From positions 1 to 64,000 of the forward strand of contig NZ_JACJRG010000020.1 of assembly GCF_014697125.1 (NCBI RefSeq): a DNA stretch of 64,000 nt, written 5' to 3'. The stretch comes from Anabaena minutissima FACHB-250 (GTDB lineage Bacteria; Cyanobacteriota; Cyanobacteriia; Cyanobacteriales; Nostocaceae). How positions within the stretch are numbered: position 1 is the stretch's first letter; every line of letters begins with the position of its first letter. Positions 43,882 to 53,585 of the stretch are shown one piece after another. The position numbers were made by a program, and so were the translations under genes. Below the pieces are notes generated by a model. It was not told where the DNA came from and ran no database searches. It saw nothing but the letters and a program-made list of their open reading frames with translations.

Positions 43882-44952
43882 TTACCAACCTGTAATTTTT
43901 AGAAATCTACACCTAAATAGCTGATATCCGTAGCCAGAAAAGTGAGCAATTGGCATGGTTAGCAAGATAACTCCACAGAAAAACCACAGACTAAAATAAG
44001 AAGGAAGTTCTTCACTACCGCGCCATAACTCTGTAGTAAAGCTTTTACTAAATTTTAGAGTTGTGCGTAAACTTTCCCCGAATGTAAAAAGTAAGCCACT
44101 CAAAATCAACGCTTCTGTATGTAGAGATAAATGAGGAACGATAAAATCAGTCAGCGATAACAACAGTGTGGCTGATATAAATAAAAATGGTAGCTTTCCT
44201 CTCAGTTGCAGTTGCTTTGTGTGTTTAATACTAGTTAAGTAACGTCCTCTGCCGTACTTGAAGTATTGAATAAAAATAGATTTCCAGGTTTTTCTGGGAT
44301 AGTACCATACACGAATATCGGAGCTAATATAAATAGCTTGTGGATTCTTATTCAGTAATTTTTGATTTAATTCAGCGTCTTGGTTAGTAATTTGTGAAAT
44401 ATCAAAACCAGAAGCATCACGCAATTCTTTCGTCCAAAAACATCCTAAATACACTGTGTCAGCATATCCGTTGTAATTGGGATTTCTATATTTAGCTCCG
44501 CCACTGCCTAAAAAGCTTTTGGATGCCAATGCAACCCCTGCTTGAAAAGGAGTTTTGGCTACAAATCTTTGTGCGCCCCCCACATTCAAAGCTTTAGACT
44601 CTAATAATGCTTCTACACATCGCTCTATATAGTCTGGTGCATAATCAGAGTGAGCATCAGCTCTGAGAAAGATATCACCAGTGCATTCTTGCAATATGAG
44701 ATTTAATCCAGCCGATTGAATTTTTAACGGATTGTGTAGCAGCTTGACTCTAGAATCCTTTAAGGAAAGTTCTTTAACAATGTCTTGAGTCCTATCAGTG
44801 CTGCCACCATCAGCCACAATTACTTCAATTAGTTTTGGATATTTAGTTGTTAAGAATTCTGTGATAATGTACTCTATGTTACCAGCTTCATTGTACGAGG
44901 GAATGGCTAATGAAATAGTAGGTAGTGAATTCAAAAAAAATTGATTTAACAT
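43882..44952 (-). CDS. Family 2 glycosyltransferase with C-terminal membrane helices
   Basis: This is a 356-residue inverting glycosyltransferase. The GT-A domain (about residues 10-250) shows SYNEAGNIEYII, VADGGSTDRTQDIV and the metal-binding DAHSDY. Two or three hydrophobic helices follow (about residues 255-345). It resembles ExoA-type enzymes that add a sugar during polysaccharide assembly. It is the last gene of the minus-strand exopolysaccharide run. The donor and acceptor are unknown. Confidence 0.82.
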   Translation of the reverse strand: MLNQFFLNSLPTISLAIPSYNEAGNIEYIITEFLTTKYPKLIEVIVADGGSTDRTQDIVKELSLKDSRVKLLHNPLKIQSAGLNLILQECTGDIFLRADAHSDYAPDYIERCVEALLESKALNVGGAQRFVAKTPFQAGVALASKSFLGSGGAKYRNPNYNGYADTVYLGCFWTKELRDASGFDISQITNQDAELNQKLLNKNPQAIYISSDIRVWYYPRKTWKSIFIQYFKYGRGRYLTSIKHTKQLQLRGKLPFLFISATLLLSLTDFIVPHLSLHTEALILSGLLFTFGESLRTTLKFSKSFTTELWRGSEELPSYFSLWFFCGVILLTMPIAHFSGYGYQLFRCRFLKITGW

Positions 44953-45044
44953 AGCTAATTTAAGATGTAATTTTCATTGATTCAACTGAAAAATATCAAT
45001 TAATTCGTAGATTTGAAGCTGTTGATATGTTGACTTTTTCTAAG

Positions 45045-46415
45045 CTAATTATCACTATTAGAAGTGTTTACAGATTTAGGATCTTGTAGGAAAATTAAAA
45101 ACATCAGCCAACCTGTTGGTAGTGATGCCACACAATTGAAATACAATATAAATAGAGATAAGCCTAAGCAAGCCCAGGCATATTTCGTAACCTCACGGTT
45201 AACTCTAAATCTTCTGATAATAGCAATGATAAATATCGTTGAGAGAGAAATTAACCCAATAAAACCCATATCAAAAGCTAGCAAAGCGGCATAAGCATAT
45301 GGTTTTGAGTTACGGAAGCCATTATATATAAAAAACTTAATTTCCGAGGGATTAAATCCAGATTTTTCTAGAGCATCTAAGAAATTAGTTCCCCAAGATC
45401 CAATTCCAGAACCAAAACCATATGTATCAACTGCGTTAAAATATCCAACATATACGCTGATTGATCGCTGGCTACCAAGGTTATTCGTTAACTCTAAAAC
45501 CTCAGACAGTCCAATTTTTTTTTGCTGGTGCAAAGATGAGAATGCTGAAAGTAAATCGGCTATCCTTGAATTTGGCAGTAAGTTAATAATAATATTTGGT
45601 AATAACCAGAATATTATGAATGAAGTTAATATTAATAAAAATACCCAGACAAATTTTTTTAGTTTTTGGGATGAATTTTTAGATTTAAATAAAATTAATA
45701 TATTTTGATGTAAATATATTAAATTATAAAATACATAAAATATTATAAATAAACTAAAAATACTAGCTGAACGATTTAAAAAAGCCATAATAATGCAGGC
45801 AAGAAGCATTAATTTAAATTCATTTTTATGTATTTTGTGTATTTTATAAATAAAAATACTAAATGCAAACATTAAGATAATAATGAAAGAAGCATATGAA
45901 GGTTCTGGAGCGAATCCAGCTACACCTCTTGAACCTCCCAATGATTCATCTGAAAATCTTGAGATTATAGAAGATAAAATAGAAGAGACACCAGTTGCTG
46001 ATAAAACAAATGGAAAATACTGTTGTAAAATGCTGATAAAAAACCAAGAATATATAGAAAATCTTAAACAATTAACTGAGAGTAGAGTCAGGTTATTAAA
46101 AAGTGCAAGAAATATAATTAATGGAGTTAAAAATATAAAAGTTGATTCCAAAATATGAGAAATTGTAACTTCACTATACGGATTTATGAAGTTTTTAATT
46201 AAGGCAATACACAAGTATATAAAAATAATTATTAAATACCAAAGCACGTATAATTCAGGTATTTTTTTTCTTCTAAAAGCTATTAAATACATACCAGCAA
46301 ACAATGTTGCAAATGGTTGGACTTCAGCAGTTATAAATGGAATAAATTTAATAAATGGAAAAAAAGAAAGTAGAAAAACTGCATTGAGTAAAAAATTCTT
46401 ATTTAAAAATGTCAT
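45045..46415 (-). CDS. O-antigen/exopolysaccharide polymerase (Wzy-like)
   Basis: This is a 456-residue polytopic protein with ten or more helices and a large loop near residues 300-370 that holds GFGSGIGSWGTNFLDAL, a pattern of Wzy/O-antigen ligase proteins. The sequence is very AT-rich and weakly conserved, as expected for polymerases. It would link lipid-linked repeat units in the periplasm. The call depends on topology and context more than sequence. Confidence 0.65.
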   Translation of the reverse strand: MTFLNKNFLLNAVFLLSFFPFIKFIPFITAEVQPFATLFAGMYLIAFRRKKIPELYVLWYLIIIFIYLCIALIKNFINPYSEVTISHILESTFIFLTPLIIFLALFNNLTLLSVNCLRFSIYSWFFISILQQYFPFVLSATGVSSILSSIISRFSDESLGGSRGVAGFAPEPSYASFIIILMFAFSIFIYKIHKIHKNEFKLMLLACIIMAFLNRSASIFSLFIIFYVFYNLIYLHQNILILFKSKNSSQKLKKFVWVFLLILTSFIIFWLLPNIIINLLPNSRIADLLSAFSSLHQQKKIGLSEVLELTNNLGSQRSISVYVGYFNAVDTYGFGSGIGSWGTNFLDALEKSGFNPSEIKFFIYNGFRNSKPYAYAALLAFDMGFIGLISLSTIFIIAIIRRFRVNREVTKYAWACLGLSLFILYFNCVASLPTGWLMFLIFLQDPKSVNTSNSDN

Positions 46416-46441
46416 GGTATTTTTATGTCTAAAAATAGATG

Positions 46442-47788
46442 TTATTTAATTCGCCTTTTTAAGCGAAAATAGATAATTTCTTGTATGATGTCATTTAATA
46501 AAAAAGCTACAATGATTTTTGGAATGAAGCGTAATAGAGTTTTTAGCTTATTTTGTTGAAATTTAAAATGTTCGACCATTCTCGGTATTAAATATTTGCT
46601 TGATGTTGAAACACCACCAAATCTGCTTATTGATACTATTTGATTGGTTGTATTGATAGCATCATAACGACTCCATAACTCAGTATCACCACAGTATTTA
46701 TATTTAGGATTAAATATGTTTTTTTCAAAATCATTTCGTTTCATAAATAATGATTGATGAGGTAAATTTTCCTTTTGCATTTTGACATATATTAGTCCAT
46801 CTACAAAATTGCTAAAAAATAAATTTTGCCCGCATATAGAAGTTTTTGGAAACTGAAGATTGAGAGATTCAATAATTTTATCGTTAAAGAAAATATCTCC
46901 AACGTTCATGAAATTTACAAATTCTCCTAAAGCACACATCAAGCCTTTATTCATAGCATCATATATATTTAAATCAGGTTCGCTTATCCAATAATCAATG
47001 TAACATTCATACTTTTTTATAAAATCAACTGTTCTATCTGTAGAACCACCATCAATAATAATATATTCTATATTTTTATACGACTGATTAATAACTGATT
47101 GAATAGTTTGTTCTATATATTTTTCTCCATTAAACACAACTGTAATTATAGAAATTAAAGGTTTATTTCTAGTAGAGTGTTTGTATAATCCATGCTTACG
47201 TAATCCTCCTTCACCTTGGCGATTAGGTCTATCAGTTAATAGTAATACAGTCCTAATCTGACTATTATGTTGGTTAATAATTACTGGTGCATAGTTAAAC
47301 AAGAATAGTTCTTCAGAATCTTTATGTTCAGCCTTATGTAATTGATGTTCAAAGGGATGATTAAAAGGCAATTGTAAATATAGATGCCATATACTCTGCC
47401 AGTAGCAACCAATAAAGAAACGGGTTTCGACTCTTTCAAGTCTCTGTTTCTCATGAATTGGCATAAAATAATCACATATATAAATAATAATTTTATGCTT
47501 ACAAGGAATACCTCTAACCTTCTTTTGTAAAAGAATAGTTTCATTCCATCCGTGATCTACCAGATTTTGGTTGAATATGGCGTGAGACCAAGCGTAACGA
47601 ATATCAATATCATATATTTCATTAGTTTCACTTAGGCAAGTTAAAGAAGCTAAACCATGCCAACCCAGCATATCATCAGTTTTATGCTGTTCTGCCTTGA
47701 TAATTTCAAATAATTTGCTTGGTAATTTTATGTTATTGAGAAAATTTAAATACGGCTCAATTTCTAATAAACTTTTAAAAATTTTCAC
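46442..47788 (-). CDS. Two-part protein with C-terminal family 2 glycosyltransferase
   Basis: This is a 448-residue protein. Residues about 213-420 form a GT2 domain: ISIITVVFNGEKYIEQTIQS, IIDGGSTDRTVDFIKKYE and NIYDAMNKGLMCALGEFVNF. Residues 1-210 are a separate domain that I do not recognise. It contains YAWSHAIFNQNLVDHGWNE, HKIIIYICDYFMPIHE and a possible sugar-lipid site. The N-terminal domain might be a second transferase or an acceptor-binding unit. The gene is AT-rich and lies within the exopolysaccharide run. Confidence 0.75.
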   Translation of the reverse strand: MKIFKSLLEIEPYLNFLNNIKLPSKLFEIIKAEQHKTDDMLGWHGLASLTCLSETNEIYDIDIRYAWSHAIFNQNLVDHGWNETILLQKKVRGIPCKHKIIIYICDYFMPIHEKQRLERVETRFFIGCYWQSIWHLYLQLPFNHPFEHQLHKAEHKDSEELFLFNYAPVIINQHNSQIRTVLLLTDRPNRQGEGGLRKHGLYKHSTRNKPLISIITVVFNGEKYIEQTIQSVINQSYKNIEYIIIDGGSTDRTVDFIKKYECYIDYWISEPDLNIYDAMNKGLMCALGEFVNFMNVGDIFFNDKIIESLNLQFPKTSICGQNLFFSNFVDGLIYVKMQKENLPHQSLFMKRNDFEKNIFNPKYKYCGDTELWSRYDAINTTNQIVSISRFGGVSTSSKYLIPRMVEHFKFQQNKLKTLLRFIPKIIVAFLLNDIIQEIIYFRLKRRIK

Positions 47789-47868
47789 TTTTTTATTTAT
47801 AACTCTTGTTTGCTCATAAAGATATTAATATAAATATTTCTAGTTATAATTCTAAAATTGTAATTCAA

Positions 47869-49161
47869 TTAATGTAGACATTTATGATAATTCAACTGTT
47901 GATTTTTTAAAAGATTAACTTCTACAATTTCTTGATATACAGATAAATATTTTTTTGCTTGTAATTCTAGTGTGAATTTATTTATAACTGTATCACGAGC
48001 ATTATCACAAAGTTTTTGATGTCGTTCTTGATCTTCTATTACCCAGGCAATTCCATTTGCCAAGTCATCAGAACTAAAGCATTTTGCTCGATATCCATTG
48101 TGTTGATGTTCAACTATATCTTTAAGACCTGTTGAATCAAAAGAAACTACTGGTGTACCACAAGCCAAGGATTCCATCGCTGTTTTACCAAATGCCTCCT
48201 CAATCGAAGGTGTCACAGTTACATCGGCAGCAGCATAGGTTAAAGCCAGGGTTGTATCATCGTGTAGCCTGCCTAAATAATTAGCTTTCATGCCTAAATC
48301 TAGTGCTTCTTTTGGTTGACTTGAACCGAAAACAACTATTTCTGATATTTCATTAAAACCTTTATTAGATAGACTTCTTAAAGCTTGTATTAAATATTGA
48401 TATCCTTTTCTCTCATCCATTACTGCATTAATAGCACCAAAGAGAATAATTTTTTTATCTAAAGGTAAATTGAGTATTTCTCTAGCAGTTTTTTTGTTAA
48501 TAGTTTTAAATTTTAACTCATCTAGTGCGTTAGGAATTACTTCAATTCTTTTATTTTTGAAAAGACTACTTTTTTTAGCACATTCTGCCAACCACTGGCT
48601 TATAGCAACAATTGTTATATCTAAATGTACCCAATTTTTCTGTTTACTTTGCCAAAGGTGCCTGGAAATATCATTTTCTTGATTAGATCCTAGTTGTGGA
48701 CAAGCTCCACAATTAAGTGTGTATTTTTCACAAGTGCCAGAATAATGACATCCTCCCGTAAAGCCCCACTGATCTCGTAATGTCCATACAATAGGTTTTC
48801 CGAAGGTATTAAAACTTTGTGGGTTTAAAAATCCACCACAAATCCAATGTAGGTTAATGATATCTGGATTTATTTTTTTAATTGGATTATTGGTGTTTGT
48901 GGATAACCAAGAGGGAGAAAATGTTGTATTTATTCTGTCTTTGTAAAAAAGCGTTGGTATACTATCTATAGTAGGTTTACATAAATTTATACCTTTTTGA
49001 ATTTTGGATTCTGCTCCTATAACAGTAAAGTCATTACTCTTTTTTTGTGCAACAAGCATAGTTGAATCAGCACCCGCTTTAATTAAAGCTTGATGAAGCC
49101 AATATGCTCCACGAGCCGCACCACCATCAATATCATTTGTACTAAGATGTAAAATTTTCAT
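47869..49161 (-). CDS. Family 4 glycosyltransferase (WcaI-like)
   Basis: This is a 430-residue retaining glycosyltransferase of GT-B fold. The N-terminus MKILHLSTNDIDGGAARGAY is a typical GT4 start. The middle has a cysteine cluster CHYSGTCEKYTLNCGACPQLG (in parts) that recurs in this subgroup. The C-terminal GT4 motif EAFGKTAMESLACGTPVVSF is intact. It would transfer a sugar to a lipid-linked intermediate. The specific sugar is unknown. Confidence 0.83.
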   Translation of the reverse strand: MKILHLSTNDIDGGAARGAYWLHQALIKAGADSTMLVAQKKSNDFTVIGAESKIQKGINLCKPTIDSIPTLFYKDRINTTFSPSWLSTNTNNPIKKINPDIINLHWICGGFLNPQSFNTFGKPIVWTLRDQWGFTGGCHYSGTCEKYTLNCGACPQLGSNQENDISRHLWQSKQKNWVHLDITIVAISQWLAECAKKSSLFKNKRIEVIPNALDELKFKTINKKTAREILNLPLDKKIILFGAINAVMDERKGYQYLIQALRSLSNKGFNEISEIVVFGSSQPKEALDLGMKANYLGRLHDDTTLALTYAAADVTVTPSIEEAFGKTAMESLACGTPVVSFDSTGLKDIVEHQHNGYRAKCFSSDDLANGIAWVIEDQERHQKLCDNARDTVINKFTLELQAKKYLSVYQEIVEVNLLKNQQLNYHKCLH

Positions 49162-49213
49162 TGTGGAAATTTCTCAAAATTTATAGTATTAATGAAATAA
49201 AATTATTTAATCA

Positions 49214-49903
49214 TTACACAGTGAATGTTTTTTTGGTCCTTCCAATTGCAAGACCACCGTCTATTAGAAATTTATCAAAATCAATCTTGGTTAACTTTTG
49301 CCACTCCTTTATAATTTTTCTTTCTCCAACTCTATCAATATCATCTAGAATAATTGAGTAATCTTTAGCAAAGTATGGCTGAAAAAATATTAAGGCTGGA
49401 TATCTTGAATATCTCAAAGTTTTTAAATATGCAGGAGGACCGTCTACTAATAAAAGATCAATTGAGATGTTATGTATATTTTGTTTTATTTGTGCATGGT
49501 CATACCAAAATTGCTCACTATTAGCAATACTTAAATCTGATTTAACTAGTGGAGATGTTATTACGGATACATATTCATTTAGTTCTAATTTATCTATCTG
49601 CCCTTTTAAAATTAAAGACCATTCTTGATCATGCTCAATAGTATATAAATGTCCTCCTTGTTTTTTTAATATTTGAGCAATAAATAAAGTAGAAATTCCT
49701 CCTCCGCACTCTACAATACAGCGTCTTTTGTATATTAAAATTTCGTTGATTATTTTAACAATTCCACTAGGTCTAATAGCTGCTGTAGACCAAGGAAGGT
49801 ATGAATTATATAATGGGGTCAAAAATTCCATAGCAAGCTGATCTTGAGATGCTGATAATACATCTTTAAATAATCTTCTACTCAATATTTTAATTAACAC
49901 CAT
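49214..49903 (-). CDS. Class I methyltransferase-like protein of the polysaccharide locus
   Basis: This is a 229-residue protein. CIVECGGGISTLFIA is a modified SAM-binding motif I and HLYTIEHDQEWSLIL a motif II. LLLVDGPPAYLKTLRYSRYPAL is a loop seen in O-methyltransferase-like sugar modifiers. I start at 49903, where AAGGAT precedes ATG; a longer frame to 49948 is possible. It may methylate or otherwise decorate a sugar of the repeat unit. That is inferred from position. Confidence 0.65.
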   Translation of the reverse strand: MVLIKILSRRLFKDVLSASQDQLAMEFLTPLYNSYLPWSTAAIRPSGIVKIINEILIYKRRCIVECGGGISTLFIAQILKKQGGHLYTIEHDQEWSLILKGQIDKLELNEYVSVITSPLVKSDLSIANSEQFWYDHAQIKQNIHNISIDLLLVDGPPAYLKTLRYSRYPALIFFQPYFAKDYSIILDDIDRVGERKIIKEWQKLTKIDFDKFLIDGGLAIGRTKKTFTV

Positions 49904-49973
49904 AGGTTTATCCTTATGAAGTTGAAAATAGAATAAAAATAGCACCATTTGAAATATATGGTTTTAGTTCATA

Positions 49974-50873
49974 TCATGCTAATCGTAAACGTGAAATAAT
50001 TTTATTCAATAAATTTGGTTTATACATCCTCTGAAAATATTGTTTGTCTGCGTCAATATCCCATAACATGAAATTTGGGTGTTGAAGTGGAAATTGCATA
50101 GCCTTAACTTGAAGTTTTGCTAAATAAGTTGTTGTAGATTTTGTATGGGTAGCTTCTAAACCAAATCCGATATTACTAATAAGGTTTTGATTAGGCTTGA
50201 TCGAAAGCCCTCCTTGACAAATACAACTTAAATGCCATGAATAATCCCAAGTATTTATATTCCCATAATATACATTTTTCCAGTTATTTAATCTGATTTT
50301 TAATTCATTTCTTATACTAAAAGCACCATGTAAAAGTTTTGTTTGTTTTAGCAAATCAGGCCAAAAACTAATATCAACATCGTTCCATTTCCATGCTCTT
50401 TTCCAGGTTGCCCATCCCCAAATACCTGTTGCTTTTGAGAAATAATAACTATGCTCAGGAACTGAGCCTATAATGCCATAGTTACATCCACTAATGTGCA
50501 TGACACGATTATCATTCCTATAGTGTCCGAGCATTTCTTCACAAAAACTGAAAAAGCTTGAATGAGGAAGACAATCATCCTCTAAAATTATTGCTTCTTC
50601 AACTTGCTGGAAAACCCAATCTATACCTGTTGAAACCTTTTTTTTACAACCCAAGTTAATATCTGAATAATTTTTTAATACCTCGCATTCCCAATCAACA
50701 CCGTCAATAATTGCACGAGCAGCAGCACATTTTTCAGCTTCACCAGCATGATCGCTACGTGGCCCATCTGCGACAACCAAAAGCTTTGGAGGTTTAGCTT
50801 GACGAATAGCTTCAAATACTTTCTGTGTTGTGTCAGGGCGATTAAATATTAAAAAAGCTACTGGAGTTTTCAT
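49974..50873 (-). CDS. Nucleotide-sugar glycosyltransferase (GT-A, GNT-I-like start)
   Basis: This is a 299-residue protein: PVAFLIFNRPDTTQKVFEAI, VVADGPRSDHAGEAEKC and the metal motif ILEDDCLPHSSFF. The EDDC in place of DxD, and the later TGIWGWATWKRAWK, are typical of a bacterial sugar transferase group often next to polysaccharide genes. The donor and acceptor are unknown. It lies between two methyltransferase-like genes. Confidence 0.75.
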   Translation of the reverse strand: MKTPVAFLIFNRPDTTQKVFEAIRQAKPPKLLVVADGPRSDHAGEAEKCAAARAIIDGVDWECEVLKNYSDINLGCKKKVSTGIDWVFQQVEEAIILEDDCLPHSSFFSFCEEMLGHYRNDNRVMHISGCNYGIIGSVPEHSYYFSKATGIWGWATWKRAWKWNDVDISFWPDLLKQTKLLHGAFSIRNELKIRLNNWKNVYYGNINTWDYSWHLSCICQGGLSIKPNQNLISNIGFGLEATHTKSTTTYLAKLQVKAMQFPLQHPNFMLWDIDADKQYFQRMYKPNLLNKIISRLRLA

Positions 50874-50891
50874 AGTTCAAATTACTTTGAT

Positions 50892-51605
50892 TTATAGATA
50901 GTGCGAGTCAAATTTTATAGGCTTTTGAGCTTCCACATACAAAGTTTCCCAAGCTCTATCTTCTTTATCCTTTAATAGTGAAATATCATTTCCTTGCATA
51001 AAATAAGTTTCTTGAATATTTACGAAGCCACATTCGCTCAAACATCTTTCTAGAAGCTCACTATCCCAGAGAGATAGATGGAAGAAGTCTTGAGTCAGAG
51101 TTCTAATGGCTTCACATCCTGTTTGATATCTATCAAATTTCTGGTGTAATTCCTGATCACAGTAGTAATTAACGTATTTTTTCAAATCAGGAACAGTTAT
51201 TCTAAGCCAAGCACCTGGCTTCATTGTTCTATTCAATTCCTGAAGTAATCTAATACTTTGATCTGGATACAAGTGTTCAAGTGTATGTTCTGAGAAAACA
51301 CCATCCCATACATTTGCATCACAGTTCAAAGGAAACCTTAGATCAAGCATCCAATCTGGACTGTTAGTTCTCTTGATAAATGGTATAGACAAACGAAAGA
51401 AATCAGCATTTACCCAATTATCAAATTTATTTAGTCCACATCCTAAATGCAATAAGTTTCTGTTATCTTGTTTGATTTTTGGTTTCTTATTAATAAATAT
51501 TCTTCCATACAAGCTTTTAAATTCAAAACGTAATATACCTTTTAAGTTCATTTGATATTTTGCATGAAAAACATTGTATTTTTTATATATGGAAGATGTA
51601 TACAT
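50892..51605 (-). CDS. SAM-dependent methyltransferase of the polysaccharide locus
   Basis: This is a 237-residue methyltransferase. LLHLGCGLNKFDNWVNADFF is motif I, WDGVFSEHTLEHL follows, and LLQELNRTMKPGAWLRITVPD is motif III-like. Related proteins sit in many capsule loci and modify a sugar or lipid precursor. The first 40 residues are unlike the family and may be a tail. AT content is high. Confidence 0.78.
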   Translation of the reverse strand: MYTSSIYKKYNVFHAKYQMNLKGILRFEFKSLYGRIFINKKPKIKQDNRNLLHLGCGLNKFDNWVNADFFRLSIPFIKRTNSPDWMLDLRFPLNCDANVWDGVFSEHTLEHLYPDQSIRLLQELNRTMKPGAWLRITVPDLKKYVNYYCDQELHQKFDRYQTGCEAIRTLTQDFFHLSLWDSELLERCLSECGFVNIQETYFMQGNDISLLKDKEDRAWETLYVEAQKPIKFDSHYL

Positions 51606-51646
51606 AAGAATTTTTTCCTTAATCTATTGGTAAATTCAATAAAAAT

Positions 51647-52972
51647 TTATAAATGGAACTTTAAAAGGGATATTAACTGTAACATGAATATTTTTCTTGT
51701 TTTTTGATAAAACGCATTAGCTAAAAATGAACCGAACGCATAGGAAATTACAGTAGCGATCGCAGCACCCACTCCAGCATAAGCAGGTATTAAAAATATA
51801 TTTAAAAAAATATTGGTAATTGCACCAATTAGAGTTCTGCGTAGAGAAAGGTGAGTTAAGCCTTCTGCAATAAACCAGGATGATGTACCAACTCCCATAA
51901 AAACAAATAAAGAAGCCCAAATGTGAATTGCTAAAATTGATCCGGCTGTTGCATAACTGTTTCCAAAAAGCATTGTAATGATTCTTTCAGACAGAAATGA
52001 AATTGGCACAGCAACGACAATAGAGATTAGTACCAACACCCGAAGTAATTTTTTTATTCGTTGATAGTAGAGTTCTTCGCTTACCTCCTTCGCAGCAAAG
52101 ATTGACGGATTAACTGAAGAAGAGATCGCCATTGGGATGAAATACCAAACTTCCGAAATCCGAGTTGCTGCTGAGTAAAGACCGACAGCATCATCGCCAA
52201 TCATTTCTCCTAACATAATCTGGTCAATTCTCAGGTAAATCATGATAGTCAGTCCAGACAACATTAAAGGCAAACTTTCCTTGAGGAGAGTTTTAGCAAT
52301 TGAAAAGCTCCAATGCCATAACCGTAGTGAATATCCCTTAATTTTGTATACGAGGATTAAACCTAACGAACCCAACCCAATTTCAGCTAATCCTACCCAA
52401 GCAAAAGCAAGTAACGGGGCTTGCATTCTAATCAGAGCAACTTTTATAAGTGCAATGATCACAAAGGCTGTATTTTTAGCCAATACAGTATATTTAGACT
52501 GCACTTGAGACTGAAACCACAAGTCAATTGTGTCAAAAGCATGAAAAATTCCCGCAGTTGCCAAAATTGCCACTAAACTAATAGTTAACTGATCATTCCG
52601 CCGGAATACATAAATAGAAGCAACTGCTAACAATACACTGCCAATTCCACCAGCTAACTTGAGCCAAAAAACAGTCCCCAAAACTTCGTTTTTAATAGTA
52701 GAATCACGTACCAGAGAACGAATAACTAAACTATCTAAACCCAGAGTATTCAAAGGATTAAATAAAGCTACAAAGGCAGTGGCATAATTGAAAATACCAA
52801 ATTGCTTTACTCCTAAATAACGGGCAATCCAGACACCTACTACTAACCCAACACCCATGCGAAGAATGCGGTCAATAAATAGCCAAGCTATATTTTGAAT
52901 AACCGCCAACTTTCCAGAGCTAAATTGCTGACGAAATGATAATAAATTTTGAATTGTGTATTTACCGAACAT
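51647..52972 (-). CDS. Polysaccharide flippase (Wzx/MATE-like)
   Basis: This is a 441-residue polytopic membrane protein with about twelve to fourteen helices. NIAWLFIDRILRMGVGLVVG opens the first repeat and GVGVAIATVISYAFG-like sequence closes it. It resembles Wzx flippases that move lipid-linked repeat units across the inner membrane. I start at 52972 (MFGKYTIQNLLSFRQQ); a frame to 53032 adds 20 unlikely residues. HIP1 reappears within it (51756-51763), unlike the genes to the left. Confidence 0.8.
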   Translation of the reverse strand: MFGKYTIQNLLSFRQQFSSGKLAVIQNIAWLFIDRILRMGVGLVVGVWIARYLGVKQFGIFNYATAFVALFNPLNTLGLDSLVIRSLVRDSTIKNEVLGTVFWLKLAGGIGSVLLAVASIYVFRRNDQLTISLVAILATAGIFHAFDTIDLWFQSQVQSKYTVLAKNTAFVIIALIKVALIRMQAPLLAFAWVGLAEIGLGSLGLILVYKIKGYSLRLWHWSFSIAKTLLKESLPLMLSGLTIMIYLRIDQIMLGEMIGDDAVGLYSAATRISEVWYFIPMAISSSVNPSIFAAKEVSEELYYQRIKKLLRVLVLISIVVAVPISFLSERIITMLFGNSYATAGSILAIHIWASLFVFMGVGTSSWFIAEGLTHLSLRRTLIGAITNIFLNIFLIPAYAGVGAAIATVISYAFGSFLANAFYQKTRKIFMLQLISLLKFHL

Positions 52973-53113
52973 TTGATTTCTCTTTGTGAGTTTGTGTCTG
53001 GAGTGGTTGATATTTTTACCACCGAGGCACAAACCAAAGCATTTTCAAGTCAGCGAGCAATGAAACTCAGAGGTTGTTGGAAAAGTGTTTGGCTGTGATT
53101 TTAGGTACTGATT

Positions 53114-53191
53114 GATCCCCTCTAACCCCTTTAAAAAAGGGGGGAGGGATAGATTCAAAGTCCCCCTTTTTAAGGGGAATTTAGGGGGATC
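53114..53191. repeat. Nested inverted repeat with CCCC/GGGG ends
   Basis: GATCCCC starts the piece and GGGGGATC ends it. Inside are two arms, TAACCCCTTTAAAAAAGGGG and CCCCCTTTTTAAGGGG. The piece can fold into a large imperfect hairpin. Similar elements are dispersed in Nostocales. Confidence 0.6.
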
Positions 53192-53244
53192 TAAAACGTT
53201 TTTTATCCACAATAGAATTTTTAAAACATCCCCTAACTATGCAA

Positions 53245-53359
53245 TAGACCTCTTGTGAAATTCCAAAAATCAGATGTGTCATTCTCAATGAAATGTATAA
53301 TCTTTGAGATGTTTTGCTTCGCTCAATATGACAGCGTAAGCATTTATGCAAGAGGTCTA
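53245..53359. mobile_element. 115-base MITE-like element with TAGACCTCTTG ends
   Basis: TAGACCTCTTG at 53245 and its exact complement CAAGAGGTCTA at 53349-53359 form 11-base terminal inverted repeats. The outer TA could be the target duplication of a Tc/IS630-type transposase. No transposase is encoded inside, so it would be mobilised in trans. Confidence 0.65.
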
Positions 53360-53585
53360 ATGTAAACTTGCTGAAATATTGACGATCGCGTCTTCCACTT
53401 TCTCCATTCGCGTAGAGTATATTAGACAGAAGCTGCACAAACACTATGACATGAGCTATTAGTCATTAGGCATCATGAATCAACTGTATTAACTTCATTT
53501 AATGCCCATGACTTTACACAATCTAAATATTGAACCACCTCAGAGATAACACTGATTTATCTTAACTGTGAACCAATCAAAGCAG

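Larger units (their letters stand above)
52973..53585. other. Spacer rich in mobile-type repeats
   Basis: About 610 bases lie between the flippase and autokinase genes. They contain a nested inverted element (53114-53191) and a 115-base element with terminal inverted repeats (53245-53359), both listed separately. An 87-codon minus frame at 53181-53444 lies across the repeats and is not a gene. Confidence 0.6.

Noticed and set aside
45883..46158. 91-codon plus frame inside the polymerase
   Set aside because: It is antisense to the Wzy-like gene, whose hydrophobic pattern is the better explanation of the DNA.
53181..53444. 87-codon minus frame between flippase and autokinase
   Set aside because: It lies across two repeat elements, has no ribosome site and resembles no family.
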